A stretch of 64,000 bases of DNA from Echinicola shivajiensis (GTDB taxonomy: Bacteria; Bacteroidota; Bacteroidia; Cytophagales; Cyclobacteriaceae): contig NZ_JAHHZM010000004.1 of assembly GCF_018642165.1 (NCBI RefSeq), positions 310,001 to 374,000 on the forward strand. The letters are read 5' to 3'. Below the pieces are notes generated by a model. It was not told the DNA's origin and did not search any database. It saw only the letters and a list, made by a program, of their open reading frames with translations. Positions within the stretch are counted from its first letter, which is position 1, and each line of letters starts with the position of its first letter. Shown here piece by piece: positions 18,509-31,321 of this stretch. The translations under genes were made by a program, and so were the position numbers.

Positions 18509-19405
18509 ATGATTACTATGAATCGCTTAGTCCAGTTGCTGTGCTGCCCATTGATCATAAGTTTAGGGGCATGTTCAAATGGAGAAAGCAAAGAAAATAC
18601 AGAAGCTGATATTTCGGCATATCCCGGTTATGAATTGGTTTGGCAGGAGGAATTTGAGAATGAGGGAAAGCCAAATGATGCGTTTTGGTCCTATGAAAAA
18701 GGCTTGGTCAGAAACAGGGAACTACAATATTACCAAGAAGAGAATGCCAATGTGAGCAATGGCTTTTTGATTATCGAAGGAAAAAGAGAAGAGGTCAAGA
18801 ATGAGCGTTTTGAGGTGGGTAGTGATGATTGGAGAAAGAACCAAGAATATGCACATTATAGTTCTTCAAGCATTAATACCCGTGGCAAAAAAGAATTCAA
18901 ATTTGGCCTGATAGAGGTTCGTGCAAAGATAGATACCGCCCTGGGAATGTGGCCTGCAATTTGGACCTTGGGGATATCTAGAGGGTGGCCAGCCAATGGT
19001 GAAGTGGATATCATGGAATACTACCGTGTGGATGGTAAGGCTACCATATTGGCCAATGCGGCCTGGAAGAAAACCGGAGGACCATATGCTTCTGAATGGG
19101 ATGAACAGAAAATACCCTTCAGTCAGTTTTTGGAGAAGGATCCCGAATGGCCAAACAAATTCCATATTTGGAAAATGGATTGGACGGAGGATTATATCAA
19201 ATTATACCTTGATGATGAATTGCTAAATGAAGTTGACCTAAAGTCTACTCTTAACCCTGATGGTTTCAATCCATTTCACCAACCACATTATATCCTGCTT
19301 AATTTGGCCATAGGGGGCAATGGTGGAGACCCCAGTCGTACTAGTTTTCCCAAGGAGTATCAGGTAGACTATGTACGGGTTTATCAAAAATCAAGTAGTC
19401 ATTAG
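18509..19405 (+). CDS. GH16 endo-beta-glycanase lipoprotein
   Basis: A 298-residue protein with lipobox LGAC (Cys22). The GH16 jelly-roll runs from YELVWQEEFENEGKPND to the C-terminal VDYVRVYQK. The catalytic ExDxxE motif is GEVDIMEYY: Glu165 nucleophile, Asp167, Glu170 acid/base, framed by GMWPAIWTLG and HIWKMDWTEDYIKLYLD. This branch of GH16 includes laminarinases and endo-beta-1,3-galactanases. In the context of GH43, GH88 and DUF2264 an endo-galactanase is attractive, but laminarin-type activity cannot be excluded. Confidence 0.9.
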   Translation: MITMNRLVQLLCCPLIISLGACSNGESKENTEADISAYPGYELVWQEEFENEGKPNDAFWSYEKGLVRNRELQYYQEENANVSNGFLIIEGKREEVKNERFEVGSDDWRKNQEYAHYSSSSINTRGKKEFKFGLIEVRAKIDTALGMWPAIWTLGISRGWPANGEVDIMEYYRVDGKATILANAAWKKTGGPYASEWDEQKIPFSQFLEKDPEWPNKFHIWKMDWTEDYIKLYLDDELLNEVDLKSTLNPDGFNPFHQPHYILLNLAIGGNGGDPSRTSFPKEYQVDYVRVYQKSSSH

Positions 19406-19478
19406 GGCTGACGGCCTTGATCTCTTGAAATGAAGTGTATATTTGAAGGAATTTAATTCCATAAAAAATAAACAAATA

Positions 19479-20720
19479 ATGAAGTACAATTATTGCAACA
19501 TTAAGGCTTTGGCCTTTTTATTATTGCTTGGAATGTTTTCTACAGCTGTTAGGGCTAATTCCAAAAACTCTGAGGGGGAGGAAAGCAGAGAATATTATAT
19601 TGAGGTATTGACCAAGATTGCGGATCCTGTTTTGATCAACTTAAGTGAGAATACACTCAAGGAGAAAATGCCAGTGGAGGTGACTCCAGATGCTTATGCA
19701 GGTCGTGAAACGGTAACCTATTTGGAGGCTTTTGGTCGCTTAATCTCAGGAATGGCCCCTTGGCTGGAATTGGGTCCAGATGACACAGAGGAAGGAAAGC
19801 TAAGAGAAAAATATATTCAGTTGACCTTAAAATCTATCCATAATGCTACTGACCCAGATTCTCCTGATTTTATGAATTTTAATAAAGGAAGTCAGCCAGT
19901 AGTGGATGCCGCATTTTTTGCTCAGGGATTACTAAGAGCCCCTTCTCAACTTTGGGAGAGGTTGAGTCCTGAAACACAGCAAAATGTGATTGCTGCATTG
20001 AAGTCTTCCCGGGAAATTAATCCATTTTATAACAACTGGCTGTTGTTTTCAGCTACTGTAGAGGCTGCTCTACTAAAATTCGAAGGGGAAGCCGATATGA
20101 TGAGAATATCTTATGCTGTTAATAAGCATAAAGAATGGTATGTAGGGGATGGGGTATATGGAGATGGTGCAGATTTCCATTTTGATTATTATAATAGTTT
20201 TGTGATCCAGCCAATGCTACTTGATATCACCAAGGTATTGCAAGAAAAGAAGCATGGTATGGGGAAAAATATGGAAGTATTTCTGAAGCGCGCCCAGCGA
20301 TATGCTGCTATTCAGGAACGTTTGATTTCTCCAGAAGGAACCTATCCAGTAGTGGGCAGGTCTATGGCCTATCGTTTTGGTGCATTCCAAAGTTTGTCCC
20401 AGATCGCCCTTTGGCAAGAACTTCCTGAAAAGGTAAAGCCATCACAAGTGAGAGCAGCTTTTCATACGATTATTGCCAGACATATGGAAGCCAAGGATAT
20501 GTTTGATAAAGATGGATGGTTGACCTTGGGATTCTATGGGCATCAGCCAGAGGTGGCCGAGCCTTATATCTCAACAGGGAGTTTGTACCTGTGCTCTGAA
20601 GTCTTTTTAGTGTTGGGATTGGATAAAGATGCGCCATTTTGGGCTGATACAAGTGAGCCTTGGACCCAAAAACGAATTTGGAGCGGGGGTGATGCTACCC
20701 GTGATCATGCATTATACTAA
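19479..20720 (+). CDS. DUF2264 secreted protein (GH154-type candidate glucuronidase)
   Basis: ATG 19479 precedes a signal peptide (FLLLLGMFSTAVRA). The 413-residue body matches DUF2264: YLEAFGRLISGMAPWLELG, SQPVVDAAFFAQGLLRAP, NNWLLFSATVEAALL, YGDGADFHFDYYNSFVIQPML, GRSMAYRFGAFQSL. The fold is an (alpha/alpha)6 barrel. As I recall, members in the Bacteroides arabinogalactan-protein loci act as exo-beta-glucuronidases (GH154). Here it lies between GH16 and a BNR_4 propeller, which fits removal of glucuronic acid side groups. Family is firm; reaction is by analogy. Confidence 0.85.
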   Translation: MKYNYCNIKALAFLLLLGMFSTAVRANSKNSEGEESREYYIEVLTKIADPVLINLSENTLKEKMPVEVTPDAYAGRETVTYLEAFGRLISGMAPWLELGPDDTEEGKLREKYIQLTLKSIHNATDPDSPDFMNFNKGSQPVVDAAFFAQGLLRAPSQLWERLSPETQQNVIAALKSSREINPFYNNWLLFSATVEAALLKFEGEADMMRISYAVNKHKEWYVGDGVYGDGADFHFDYYNSFVIQPMLLDITKVLQEKKHGMGKNMEVFLKRAQRYAAIQERLISPEGTYPVVGRSMAYRFGAFQSLSQIALWQELPEKVKPSQVRAAFHTIIARHMEAKDMFDKDGWLTLGFYGHQPEVAEPYISTGSLYLCSEVFLVLGLDKDAPFWADTSEPWTQKRIWSGGDATRDHALY

Positions 20721-20795
20721 AATCGAATTTTAAAGAAAAAATGATTTGGACCTGAGAGTTTATGCTCAGGTTCAAATCCAATAGCAAATAAAGAA

Positions 20796-22112
20796 TTGAT
20801 AACAATAAACAAATGTATTTGGGGCTTATGGCTAGTGTTAGGACTTTTGCCAGCCTGTACCAGTACAAAGACATTAGGCTCAAAGGTCAAGCTAACTGAG
20901 GTAGGCGAGGGCTGGGCCAATAACTCTATCAATGCAGTTATTTTTCGTCGAAATTCTATCACGACCTACAAGAATACACAGTTTATTGCTTATTACGGCC
21001 CTGATAGCCACTTAATATTGGGTAAGAGAAAGCTTGGTAGTGATCAATGGGAGATCAATAAAACAGCCTACACCGGAAATACAGCAGATGCACACAATAC
21101 CATCAGTATTGCGGTGGATGGGGAAGGATATCTTCATGTAAGCTGGGATCACCATAATAACCCCTTGCGCTATGCGAGAGGCAAATACCCTTTGAGCCTG
21201 GAGTTAGGAGAAATGGAATCGATGACTGGAGCATCTGAAAAAGATGTCACTTATCCTGAATTTCATAACCTGCCTAATGGTGATCTGCTATTTTTTTATC
21301 GTTCAGGAGAATCAGGAAGAGGGAACCTGGTGATGAATCGATATGATATACAGACCAAAAAGTGGAGACAGCTTCACGATAATTTGATCGATGGGGAGGA
21401 TGCTAGAAATGCATACTGGCAAGCATGCGTGGATGGCAATGGTACCATCCATCTCTCTTGGGTCTGGAGAGAAACATGGGATGTATCCACCAATCATGAT
21501 TTGGCTTATGCCAAATCTGAAGACGGGGGGCTTACCTGGCAGAAGTCAACAGGAGAACACTATGTATTGCCCATCAATTTGGAGAAGGCGGAGTATGCAT
21601 GGAGAATTCCACAAAATAGTAGCTTGATCAATCAGACGGCGATATATGCCGATGAGAATGGCTCGCCATTTATTGCTTCCTATTGGAATGAAAACGGAAA
21701 AACACAATACCAGATAATTTTTAAACAAGGGCAAAATTGGGAAAGAATCAGTCCCGACTTTAGGGCATCTAACTTTCAGCTTGGAGGAGGAGGAACCAAG
21801 CGCATTCCTATTTCCCGCCCTCAGGTTTTGGTAGATAATAACGGAAGTAACAGCCGCCTTTACTTGCTTTTCAGAGATGAAGAAAGAGGGAATAAAGTGT
21901 CCATGGCTTTGACAGAATCATTGGAAAATATCAACTGGGAAATTGTGGATTTGACTAAGGACAGTGTCGGACAATGGGAACCATCCTATGATATCGAATT
22001 ATGGAAAGAAAAGCAGCAACTTCATCTTTTTGTCCAGAAAGTAGAACAAAAAGATGGTGAAGGTTTGGCGGAAGGAATTATGAATCCTGTGAAATTAATG
22101 GAAGTAAAGTGA
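20796..22112 (+). CDS. BNR_4 seven-bladed propeller lipoprotein (lyase or rhamnosidase type)
   Basis: No in-frame ATG precedes the signal sequence; the start appears to be TTG 20796, giving lipobox LLPACTS (Cys21). The 438-residue body is a BNR-4 propeller: NSINAVIFRRNSITTYKN, HNTISIAVDGEGYLHVSWDH, VTYPEFHNLPNGDLLFFYRSG, ARNAYWQACVDGNGTIHLSW. Related propellers include ulvan lyases PL24/PL25 and the rhamnose-glucuronate enzymes PL27 and GH145 of gum-arabic degradation. The conserved His-Asp-His-His and Arg positions of that group are visible. With GH88 directly downstream (overlapping frames), a lyase making unsaturated glucuronate is plausible. Confidence 0.75.
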   Translation: MITINKCIWGLWLVLGLLPACTSTKTLGSKVKLTEVGEGWANNSINAVIFRRNSITTYKNTQFIAYYGPDSHLILGKRKLGSDQWEINKTAYTGNTADAHNTISIAVDGEGYLHVSWDHHNNPLRYARGKYPLSLELGEMESMTGASEKDVTYPEFHNLPNGDLLFFYRSGESGRGNLVMNRYDIQTKKWRQLHDNLIDGEDARNAYWQACVDGNGTIHLSWVWRETWDVSTNHDLAYAKSEDGGLTWQKSTGEHYVLPINLEKAEYAWRIPQNSSLINQTAIYADENGSPFIASYWNENGKTQYQIIFKQGQNWERISPDFRASNFQLGGGGTKRIPISRPQVLVDNNGSNSRLYLLFRDEERGNKVSMALTESLENINWEIVDLTKDSVGQWEPSYDIELWKEKQQLHLFVQKVEQKDGEGLAEGIMNPVKLMEVK

Positions 22113-22141
22113 TAAGAATTAATCAAATTAAGATAACCAAA

Positions 22142-23359
22142 ATGAAGAAGGGTTTTTATGGTCTAATGTTATCAGCGGGAATGCTGTTGGGAGCTTGTGG
22201 GCAAAGCAGTAAGGGGAATGTGAAACAAACACCCTCATTGACCGAAAAGGAAGTATTGGGTGCTCAAATCAGCAAAAGTTTAAGTAGGGCTAACGAGCAA
22301 TATAAATATATGATGGAATTGCTTCCGGAAGGGAAGTTTCCGAAAACTTACCATGCCAAGACGGATAAGTTCGAGGGAAGTGGATCAGGTTGGTGGTGCA
22401 GTGGGTTTTATCCTGGAACCCTTTTGTATTTGGACGAATACAAAAAGGATGAAGTGCTGAAAAATGAGGCCATTAGATCCTTGGGCTTATTGGAAAAGGA
22501 ACAATTCAATACCAGTACCCATGATTTGGGATTTATGATGTATTGTAGCTTTGGAAATGCCTACAGATTGGATCCTAAGCCAGCATATAAGGAAATTATG
22601 ATCCAAAGTGCCCAATCCCTTGCCAGCAGGTTCAGTGAAAAGGTGGGCGCCATCAAAAGCTGGGATTCCAGAGAAGGAGACTTTTTGGTGATTATTGATA
22701 ATATGATGAACCTTGAGTTATTGTTTTGGGCTACTGAAGCAACAGGGGATTCTACCTATTTCGATATTGCGGTGCAGCATGCGGATACTACCATCAAAAA
22801 TCATTTTAGAGAAGATTATAGCTCTTATCATGTGATCAATTATGATCCTGAGACGGGTGAGGTAAACAGAAAACGCACAGCTCAAGGATATGCAGATGAA
22901 TCAGCTTGGGCTAGAGGTCAAGCATGGGGATTGTATGGTTATACCGTAATGTACAGGGCTACTAAAGAGCAGAAATACTTGGATCAAGCCAAGGCAATAG
23001 CCAAGTTTATTCTTGACCACCCTAATTTGCCAGAGGATAAAGTTCCTTACTGGGATTTTGATGCGCCAAAGATTCCCGATGAGTTAAGGGATTCTTCAGC
23101 TGGTGCAATTATGGCTGCTGCGTTATTGGAATTGTCTGATTATGTAGATGGGGAATTAGCGGAAAAATATAATGATAATGCCCAGCAAATGCTCACTACA
23201 TTGACTACTGACGAGTATATAGCTGCTAAAGGAACCAATGGCGGCTTCTTATTGAAACATGGCGTTGGACATATTCCGGAAAATTCAGAGATCGATGTGC
23301 CATTAACCTATGGAGATTATTATTTGGTGGAGGCCATGCTGAGGTATCTTAATAAATAA
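22142..23359 (+). CDS. GH88 unsaturated glucuronyl hydrolase lipoprotein
   Basis: ATG 22142 gives a 405-residue lipoprotein (GMLLGACGQ, Cys19); an upstream GTG would overlap the BNR_4 gene. GH88 motifs: SGWWCSGFYPGTLLYLDEY, STHDLGFMMYCSFGNAYRL (with the catalytic Asp of HDLGF), IDNMMNLELLFWAT (second Asp) and GYADESAWARGQAWGLYGY. GH88 enzymes hydrate the 4,5-double bond left on uronic acid by polysaccharide lyases. It therefore implies that a lyase works in this locus, the BNR_4 neighbour being the obvious candidate. Confidence 0.93.
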   Translation: MKKGFYGLMLSAGMLLGACGQSSKGNVKQTPSLTEKEVLGAQISKSLSRANEQYKYMMELLPEGKFPKTYHAKTDKFEGSGSGWWCSGFYPGTLLYLDEYKKDEVLKNEAIRSLGLLEKEQFNTSTHDLGFMMYCSFGNAYRLDPKPAYKEIMIQSAQSLASRFSEKVGAIKSWDSREGDFLVIIDNMMNLELLFWATEATGDSTYFDIAVQHADTTIKNHFREDYSSYHVINYDPETGEVNRKRTAQGYADESAWARGQAWGLYGYTVMYRATKEQKYLDQAKAIAKFILDHPNLPEDKVPYWDFDAPKIPDELRDSSAGAIMAAALLELSDYVDGELAEKYNDNAQQMLTTLTTDEYIAAKGTNGGFLLKHGVGHIPENSEIDVPLTYGDYYLVEAMLRYLNK

Positions 23360-23500
23360 TGCTGATTTAATCGTTGAATTGTAAAATATAGCTTGATACA
23401 AATGAACAAGGATTCATTAGCCTTGGGAAATATTTTTGCATATATTTAAGTGTTAAAAATACAGTTAAATATTTCGACGTCAATTAACGTTTTCTGTAGT

Positions 23501-25639
23501 ATGAAAAACCTATATAACCTATCTGGCTTGCTAGCGATGGTGACATTACTGTTCATTAGCTGTAAGCCCCAAAGCCAAGCGCCCGAGGCCTATCTATTTG
23601 CTTATTTTACTGGCAATGGACCGGGAGAGGAATCCGTGCATTATGCCATTAGTAAAGATGGATTTAACTACAGGGCGCTAAATAATAACAAACCAGTAAT
23701 CAGTGCAGATAGTATCAGTCTCAGGGGAGGGGTTAGAGATCCTCATATCCTAAAGGGCGAAGATGGAATGTTTTATATGGTTTTGACAGATCTCTACGTT
23801 CCTGAAGATGGCTGGGCCAATCAGGGCATGGTCCTTTTAAAGTCTAAGGACTTGGTGAATTGGACGCATAGCACAGTTCATATTCCTGATGTATTTCCAG
23901 AAGAATTTGCGGATGTAAAGCGGGTATGGGCACCGCAAACTATTTATGATCCTACTGAGGGTAAATACATGGTTTATTTTTCTATGCTGCAGGAAGGTGG
24001 GGCTGATATCATCTATTACGCCTATGCCAATGAAGACTTTACCGGACTGGAATCTGTACCTAAACAATTGTTTTTCCACCCTGAAGGGAAGTCTTGTATA
24101 GATGGTGACATTATCCATCATAATGGCAAATATCACTTGTTCTTTAAGACTGAAGGTCACGGGAATGGTATTAAAAAAGCTGTTTCGGATAAGTTGACAG
24201 AGGGTTATGCGATGGAGGACGATTACCTTCAGCAGACCAATGAAGCAGTGGAAGGTTCGGGGATCTTTAAGCTGAATGGCAGTGATAAGTATATCCTGAT
24301 GTACGATGTTTATATGAAAGGAGCCTATCAATTTACGGAAAGCACTGACTTGGAGAACTTCAGTATTATTGATGATCAAGTGAGCATGAATTTCCATCCT
24401 AGGCATGGTACCGTTTTACCCATCACGCTTGAAGAAGTGACTCGTTTGGTAGAGGCTTTTGGTATAGATGAACAAAACTGGATTCTCCGTGCCAATGATG
24501 AGCAAATCTATGGAAACAATGTCATGCTTGACCAAGAAAATAGTAGTATATACTTGCCGGTTAAGTATGATGTAGAACTGGATAAAGTGGATCCGCAATT
24601 TGAGCTTTTTGCCGGTTTTCATATCAGCCCCCAAGGTCCTCAGGATTTTAGCAATGGACCAGTGGATTATACTTTGACCCTTCCAGATGGTACCGAGAAG
24701 GCATTTCAAGTAAAAGCAAGAAAAGACCATAACCCTGTACTCAAGGGATATTATGCTGATCCCGAGATCATCTATTCTGAGAAAACCGGGAAATTTCATC
24801 TTTACCCCACCAGTGATGGATTCACAGGTTGGTCGGGTACTTATTTTAAATCATTTTCCTCTGAAGATCTAGTGAACTGGAATGATGATGGGGTGATTTT
24901 GGATTTGAAAAAAGATGTGGATTGGACCAGTAGAAATGCCTGGGCACCCTGCGCCATTGAAAAGAAGATAAACGGGGAATATAAATACTTCTACTATTTC
25001 ACTGCTGGACAAAAGGTAGGTGTTGCAGTAGCGGATAATCCTTCAGGTCCATTTGTAGATTCAGGCAAGCCTTTGGTAGACTTTAGGCCTGAGGGTGTAC
25101 GCGGTGGACAGGAAATTGATCCTGATGTATTTACTGATCCTCAAACTGGTAAGGACTATCTTTATTGGGGCAATGGCTATTTGGCTGCTGTGCCACTAAA
25201 TGATGATATGGTCAGCTTTGACAAAAGTAAATTGAAGCTGTTGACTCCTGAGGATGGCACCTTCCGTGAGGGAACAGAGGTGTTTTTCAGAAATGGAAAG
25301 TATTATTTCCTATGGTCAGAAAATGATACTCGGAACGAGGACTATCGCGTGAGGTATGCCTTTGCAGATTCCCCTATGGGGCCATTGACCATTCCTGAAG
25401 ACAATATGGTTATAGCTAAGGCGCCCCGAAAGGGGATCTTTGGAACAGGCCATAATTCTGTAATTCAAATACCTGGAAAAGATGAATGGTATATTGTTTA
25501 CCATCGATTTACCCGTCCTCATGGTATTAAAATGGGCAGGGCTGCTGGATACCATAGAGAGGTTTGTATCGATAGGTTGACTTTTGATGAAGAAGGAAAA
25601 ATCATCCAAGTTATTCCTACTGTTGAAGGGATTAAATAA
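23501..25639 (+). CDS. Two-domain GH43-GH43 glycosidase lipoprotein
   Basis: ATG 23501 gives a 712-residue lipoprotein (TLLFISC, Cys21) with two propellers. The first (about 28-325) matches the GH43-type neighbours: YLFAYFTGN, VRDPHILKG (Asp80), VWAPQ, IDGDI (Asp201), VEGSGIFK (Glu251), PRHGT. A linker or small beta domain (about 330-410) follows. The second (about 411-712) is a classical GH43: GYYADPEII (Asp420), QEIDPDVFTDP (Asp540), FREGTEVFFRNGKYYF (Glu590), TGHNSVIQ. Both acidic triads look intact, so the enzyme may cut two linkages in one side chain, for instance two different arabinose bonds. Confidence 0.9.
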   Translation: MKNLYNLSGLLAMVTLLFISCKPQSQAPEAYLFAYFTGNGPGEESVHYAISKDGFNYRALNNNKPVISADSISLRGGVRDPHILKGEDGMFYMVLTDLYVPEDGWANQGMVLLKSKDLVNWTHSTVHIPDVFPEEFADVKRVWAPQTIYDPTEGKYMVYFSMLQEGGADIIYYAYANEDFTGLESVPKQLFFHPEGKSCIDGDIIHHNGKYHLFFKTEGHGNGIKKAVSDKLTEGYAMEDDYLQQTNEAVEGSGIFKLNGSDKYILMYDVYMKGAYQFTESTDLENFSIIDDQVSMNFHPRHGTVLPITLEEVTRLVEAFGIDEQNWILRANDEQIYGNNVMLDQENSSIYLPVKYDVELDKVDPQFELFAGFHISPQGPQDFSNGPVDYTLTLPDGTEKAFQVKARKDHNPVLKGYYADPEIIYSEKTGKFHLYPTSDGFTGWSGTYFKSFSSEDLVNWNDDGVILDLKKDVDWTSRNAWAPCAIEKKINGEYKYFYYFTAGQKVGVAVADNPSGPFVDSGKPLVDFRPEGVRGGQEIDPDVFTDPQTGKDYLYWGNGYLAAVPLNDDMVSFDKSKLKLLTPEDGTFREGTEVFFRNGKYYFLWSENDTRNEDYRVRYAFADSPMGPLTIPEDNMVIAKAPRKGIFGTGHNSVIQIPGKDEWYIVYHRFTRPHGIKMGRAAGYHREVCIDRLTFDEEGKIIQVIPTVEGIK

Positions 25640-25814
25640 GTAGTTAAATAATAAATAATACGGTTATTGATTCAAGGTTTTAGCGGGCTTTTCAATGTGT
25701 TTGGAAAGCCTGTTTTGTAACAAACCTGTCAAAAACCTCCTGTTTAATCAGCCAATTGACTTAATAATAAGTTCTTATATTTGGTTGTTTTTCAATGCGG
25801 ATGTCAAAGTATAG

Positions 25815-28976
<3,162 letters not shown>

Positions 28977-29034
28977 TAGTCTTGAGTCTCTAGTCTTGAG
29001 TATGGAGACATGAGGCAGCGAATTGCGGAGGACT

Positions 29035-29102
29035 AAACCTGCCAGGTTTCAAAACTTTAAAATCCAAATGGGGACTTTGAGGGCAATAAACCTGGCAGGT
29101 TT
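29035..29102. repeat. Pair of AAACCTG/CAGGTTT palindromes
   Basis: AAACCTGCCAGGTTT (29035-29049) and AAACCTGGCAGGTTT (29088-29102) are each palindromic and are reverse complements of each other. They sit in the spacer downstream of the GH2 gene and look like copies of a dispersed REP-like element; a related ACCTGTCTACCGCCAGGTAG element occurs near 44073. Confidence 0.6.
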
Positions 29103-29127
29103 GATACAGATTGTCATATAGAAAAAT

Positions 29128-29174
29128 AAAAGAGCCAAGTCCGAATCAACTATTGATTCGGACTTGGCTCTTTT
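29128..29174. terminator. Strong bidirectional terminator between GH2 and DUF779 genes
   Basis: A perfect 22-bp inverted repeat (AAA AGAGCCAAGTCCGAATCAA, loop CTA, complementary arm then TTT) stands between two convergent genes. A-run on one side and T-run on the other allow it to work in both directions. Confidence 0.92.
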
Positions 29175-29181
29175 CGTTCTT

Positions 29182-29562
29182 TTATTCAATTTCCCCACTT
29201 TTAACTGGTTCCAAGTCGTCAAGCTCCTCCTCAGTGAGCATCCGGCTACGGATCATAAATCTTTTTCCATAGGGGATTTCCAGTGAGAAACTCGCCCCTC
29301 GGCCATCGGTGACATCCAAGGTCAGGTGGGTGTGCTTCCAATATTCAAACTGGTCCTTGGACATGAAAAAATCACATCCATGGATATTGCCCATCCAGAC
29401 ATCAGAAGCTCCTGTCTTAAACTCTCCCTTGGCATAGCACATGGGGCTGGAACCATCACAGCAGCCCCCACTTTGGTGAAACATCAAGGGGCCGTGGTCA
29501 GTTTTTAGCTGGTCAATTAATGCTATTGCTGAATTGCTGATTCCTACTCTTTGATAAGCCAT
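29182..29562 (-). CDS. DUF779 aldehyde-dehydrogenase-associated protein
   Basis: ATG 29562 gives 126 residues matching DUF779: GPLMFHQSGGCCDGSSPMC, GNIHGCDFFMSKDQFEYWKHT, LEIPYGKRFMIRSRML. The clustered Cys residues suggest a metal or redox role. The family is nearly always encoded next to acetaldehyde-type dehydrogenases, as here (69 bp after it). Function is not established. Confidence 0.9.
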   Translation of the reverse strand: MAYQRVGISNSAIALIDQLKTDHGPLMFHQSGGCCDGSSPMCYAKGEFKTGASDVWMGNIHGCDFFMSKDQFEYWKHTHLTLDVTDGRGASFSLEIPYGKRFMIRSRMLTEEELDDLEPVKSGEIE

Positions 29563-29631
29563 GATAAATTGTTTTGATGAAACAAAAGGGAGCTGCGTCC
29601 ACTCAGCTCCCTTATTACCCAAACAATACTC

Positions 29632-31161
29632 CTAGAAGAATCCTAGTTTATTTTTATCATAAGAGATCAGCATATTTTTGTTCTGGCGATAATGGTTGAG
29701 CATCATCAGGTGCGTTTCCCTACCGAAACCAGATTTTTTATAGCCCCCAAAAGGTGCATGTGCAGGATAGGCATGATAGCAGTTGACCCAAACTCTCCCG
29801 GCTTTGATGGCCCTTGGGACTTGGTAAGCTTCATGGGCATTTCTGGTCCATACACCAGCTCCGAGGCCATACAATGTGTCATTGGAAATCTCTATGGCTT
29901 CCTCTACATCCTTAAAGGTGGTGACAGAACTTACCGGTCCGAATATTTCTTCTTGGAATACCCGCATTTTATTATGTCCTTCCAAGAGGGTGGGTTGGAT
30001 ATAATAGCCGTTTTCCAAGCCACTATTCAAGCTGGCCGCTTTACCTCCAGTAAGTACCTCGGCACCTTCTTGTTTTCCTATATCAATATAGCTGAGGATT
30101 TTTTCAAATTGGTCTTTGGAAGCCTGGGCCCCCATCATGGTGTTTTTGTCCAATGGATGGCCCATTTGTATGGCCTCGGCTCGAGCGATGACCTTCTCCA
30201 TAAAGACATCGTAAATTTTTTCATGGATGAGAATACGGCTAGGACAGGTGCAAACTTCCCCTTGGTTAAGGGCAAACATCACGGCACCTTCTATACATTT
30301 GTCCAAAAATTCATCATCCTCATCCATTACGGATGGGAAGAAGACATTGGGAGATTTGCCACCTAATTCCATGGTCACTGGATTGAGGTTCTCAGAGGCA
30401 TATTGCATGATCAATCTACCCGTGGTAGTTTCACCGGTGAAGGCTACTTTTGCCACCCTTGGAGATTGTGCCAGCGGTTTGCCTGCTTCAGGGCCAAAAC
30501 CGTTGACAATATTCACCACCCCATCAGGGATCAAGTCGCCGATCAGTTCCATAAGGACCAAGATGGAGGCAGGGGTTTGCTCGGCTGGTTTAACGACGGT
30601 GCAGCAACCTGCTGCCATGGCCGGAGCAATTTTCCAAGTCGCCATCAAAAGTGGGAAATTCCATGGAATGATCTGGCCGACGACTCCCAAAGGTTCTTTT
30701 ATATTCATGGAAACGGTGAAGGCGTCCAGTTCTGCCACTGAGCCTTCCTCTGCTCTGATCACACCGGCAAAGTACCTAAAATGATCGACCACCAACGCCA
30801 GGTCAGCATTGATGGTCTCTCTCACTGGTTTACCATTATCAATGGTTTCTACGGCTGCTAGATATTCCAGTTTGTTTTCTATTCTATCAGCAATTTTGAG
30901 CATGACATTGCTTCTTTCAGTTGCGGAGGAAGAGCTCCATTTTGGAAAAGCTTTGTGGGCAGCGTCGAGTGCCAATTCGATATCGGCAGCCTTGCTCCTT
31001 GCCACTTTGGTGAATGCTTTTCCGTCCACGGGGCTGATTACTTCAAAATATTCTCCTCCCACCGGGGCTACAAATTTGCCGCCGATGAAATTGTCATAGT
31101 GGGGTTTAAATTCTGGTCGCGCCAACTGGGTAGCTGGCCTTTCTTGTGCGATAGTGGTCAT
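29632..31161 (-). CDS. NAD-dependent aldehyde dehydrogenase (ExaC/AldB type)
   Basis: ATG 31161 gives 509 residues, the usual length. Catalytic and binding residues: Asn168 in PWNFPLL, Glu265 in MELGGKSPN, Cys304 in GEVCTCPSR, and the FTGETTTGR nucleotide loop. The terminal [21 protein letters not shown] is split over the oligomer contact. This subfamily oxidises acetaldehyde and other short aldehydes. Operon with DUF779; the AraC gene 160 bp upstream on the other strand is the likely regulator. Confidence 0.93.
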   Translation of the reverse strand: MTTIAQERPATQLARPEFKPHYDNFIGGKFVAPVGGEYFEVISPVDGKAFTKVARSKAADIELALDAAHKAFPKWSSSSATERSNVMLKIADRIENKLEYLAAVETIDNGKPVRETINADLALVVDHFRYFAGVIRAEEGSVAELDAFTVSMNIKEPLGVVGQIIPWNFPLLMATWKIAPAMAAGCCTVVKPAEQTPASILVLMELIGDLIPDGVVNIVNGFGPEAGKPLAQSPRVAKVAFTGETTTGRLIMQYASENLNPVTMELGGKSPNVFFPSVMDEDDEFLDKCIEGAVMFALNQGEVCTCPSRILIHEKIYDVFMEKVIARAEAIQMGHPLDKNTMMGAQASKDQFEKILSYIDIGKQEGAEVLTGGKAASLNSGLENGYYIQPTLLEGHNKMRVFQEEIFGPVSSVTTFKDVEEAIEISNDTLYGLGAGVWTRNAHEAYQVPRAIKAGRVWVNCYHAYPAHAPFGGYKKSGFGRETHLMMLNHYRQNKNMLISYDKNKLGFF

Positions 31162-31321
31162 ATTATTTTGGGTTTTTGTACGAAGGACAATTTGTATAGG
31201 AATCATTAAAAAGCTTTTCAGGATAGTTTCATTGATTAGCACAATAATCTCATTTTTATGAAAGCTTTGGAGGATCGTCCCTTTTTGCCTAATTTATTGG
31301 AGAATAATTGAAGAGTTTAAA

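Noticed and set aside
29035-29175. A CRISPR array suggested by repeated palindromes
   Set aside because: Only two short copies with unequal surroundings and no cas genes; explained as REP-like repeats and a terminator.
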